This document shows, in pieces, positions 14,626 to 14,747 of a DNA stretch of 14,747 nucleotides. Under the pieces are notes generated by a model. It was not told the origin of the DNA. It ran no database searches and saw only the letters and a list, made by a program, of their open reading frames with translations. Source of the DNA: an uncultured Lentisphaeria bacterium (lineage in GTDB: Bacteria; Verrucomicrobiota; Lentisphaeria; Victivallales; Victivallaceae). Numbering within the stretch: position 1 is the first letter of the stretch; each line of letters opens with the position of its first letter. The position numbers were made by a program, and so were the translations under genes. Where the stretch lies: NCBI GenBank assembly GCA_903821255.1, contig CAIJKT010000610.1:1-14747 (forward strand), given 5' to 3'.

Positions 14626-14654
14626 ATTATAATACCTTCTGGTTCTTTTGTCAA
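14626..14654 (-). promoter_or_regulatory. Consensus sigma-70 promoter of the GntR/LacI regulator - pseudopilin operon
   Basis: On the minus strand a perfect TTGACA (14654-14649), 17-bp spacer and perfect TATAAT (14631-14626) stand about 65 bp before the regulator's ATG. This is the strongest promoter match in the window. The AT-rich sequence further right to the window end shows no gene. Confidence 0.85.
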
Positions 14655-14747
14655 TAGCTTGCAAAAACATATCTTAATATTTTTTTGACGATTTCGGCTA
14701 AGTAAATTTGCGTTCATTCGCGGTTGAATTTTCATTAATTTTCTTAA

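Noticed and set aside
14655..14747. GCGTTCATTCGCGGTT stretch at the right end as a dispersed repeat
   Set aside because: It looks like known short genomic repeats, but only one partial copy is visible in this window.
1..14747. CRISPR arrays, tRNA or rRNA genes
   Set aside because: No regularly spaced repeats, cloverleaf-like segments or conserved rRNA stretches were seen on reading both strands.

Overview
The window most likely comes from a member of the Lentisphaerota (Victivallis-like). The best indicators are a type-IV-pilin-like protein with the [32 protein letters not shown] N-terminus and an H-X9-DG motif near its C-terminus, secreted carbohydrate-active proteins, and several sugar-type regulators beside a Gfo/Idh dehydrogenase. 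Assignment below phylum is inference. Every convincing gene lies on the minus strand, so the window reads from right to left.

Right block (about 14650 to 7842): a consensus sigma-70-type promoter drives a GntR/LacI hybrid regulator, followed after 20 bp by the pseudopilin-like H-X9-DG protein. After a 73-bp gap comes a secreted clan GH-A glycoside hydrolase. After a 340-bp purine-rich spacer comes a 749-aa secreted DUF4855 protein with two nearly identical LamG domains. This looks like a polysaccharide or glycan utilisation locus with its own ligand-sensing regulator.

Middle (7841 to 5365): a 624-bp gene-free stretch holds a 160-bp MITE-like inverted-repeat element flanked by TAA. Next comes a two-gene signalling operon, a V4R sensor protein followed 11 bp later by a class III adenylate cyclase, with a clear promoter. 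Beyond it are a plus-oriented terminator hairpin and a small cysteine-containing ORF of unknown function.

Left block (5171 to 743): a uroporphyrinogen-decarboxylase-fold (MtaA-like) protein overlaps by ATGA a TrmB-family regulator. Their promoter carries a perfect 12+12 inverted repeat across the -10 element. A LacI-family regulator with its own promoter and inverted repeat is then followed by a Gfo/Idh/MocA oxidoreductase and a hairpin terminator.

Left edge (492 to 1): the 5' portion of a DUF772-type transposase gene, cut by the window end.

The functional theme is carbohydrate or one-carbon metabolism under dedicated local regulators, plus a cAMP signalling pair, with light mobile-element traffic. 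Substrates cannot be read from the sequence.
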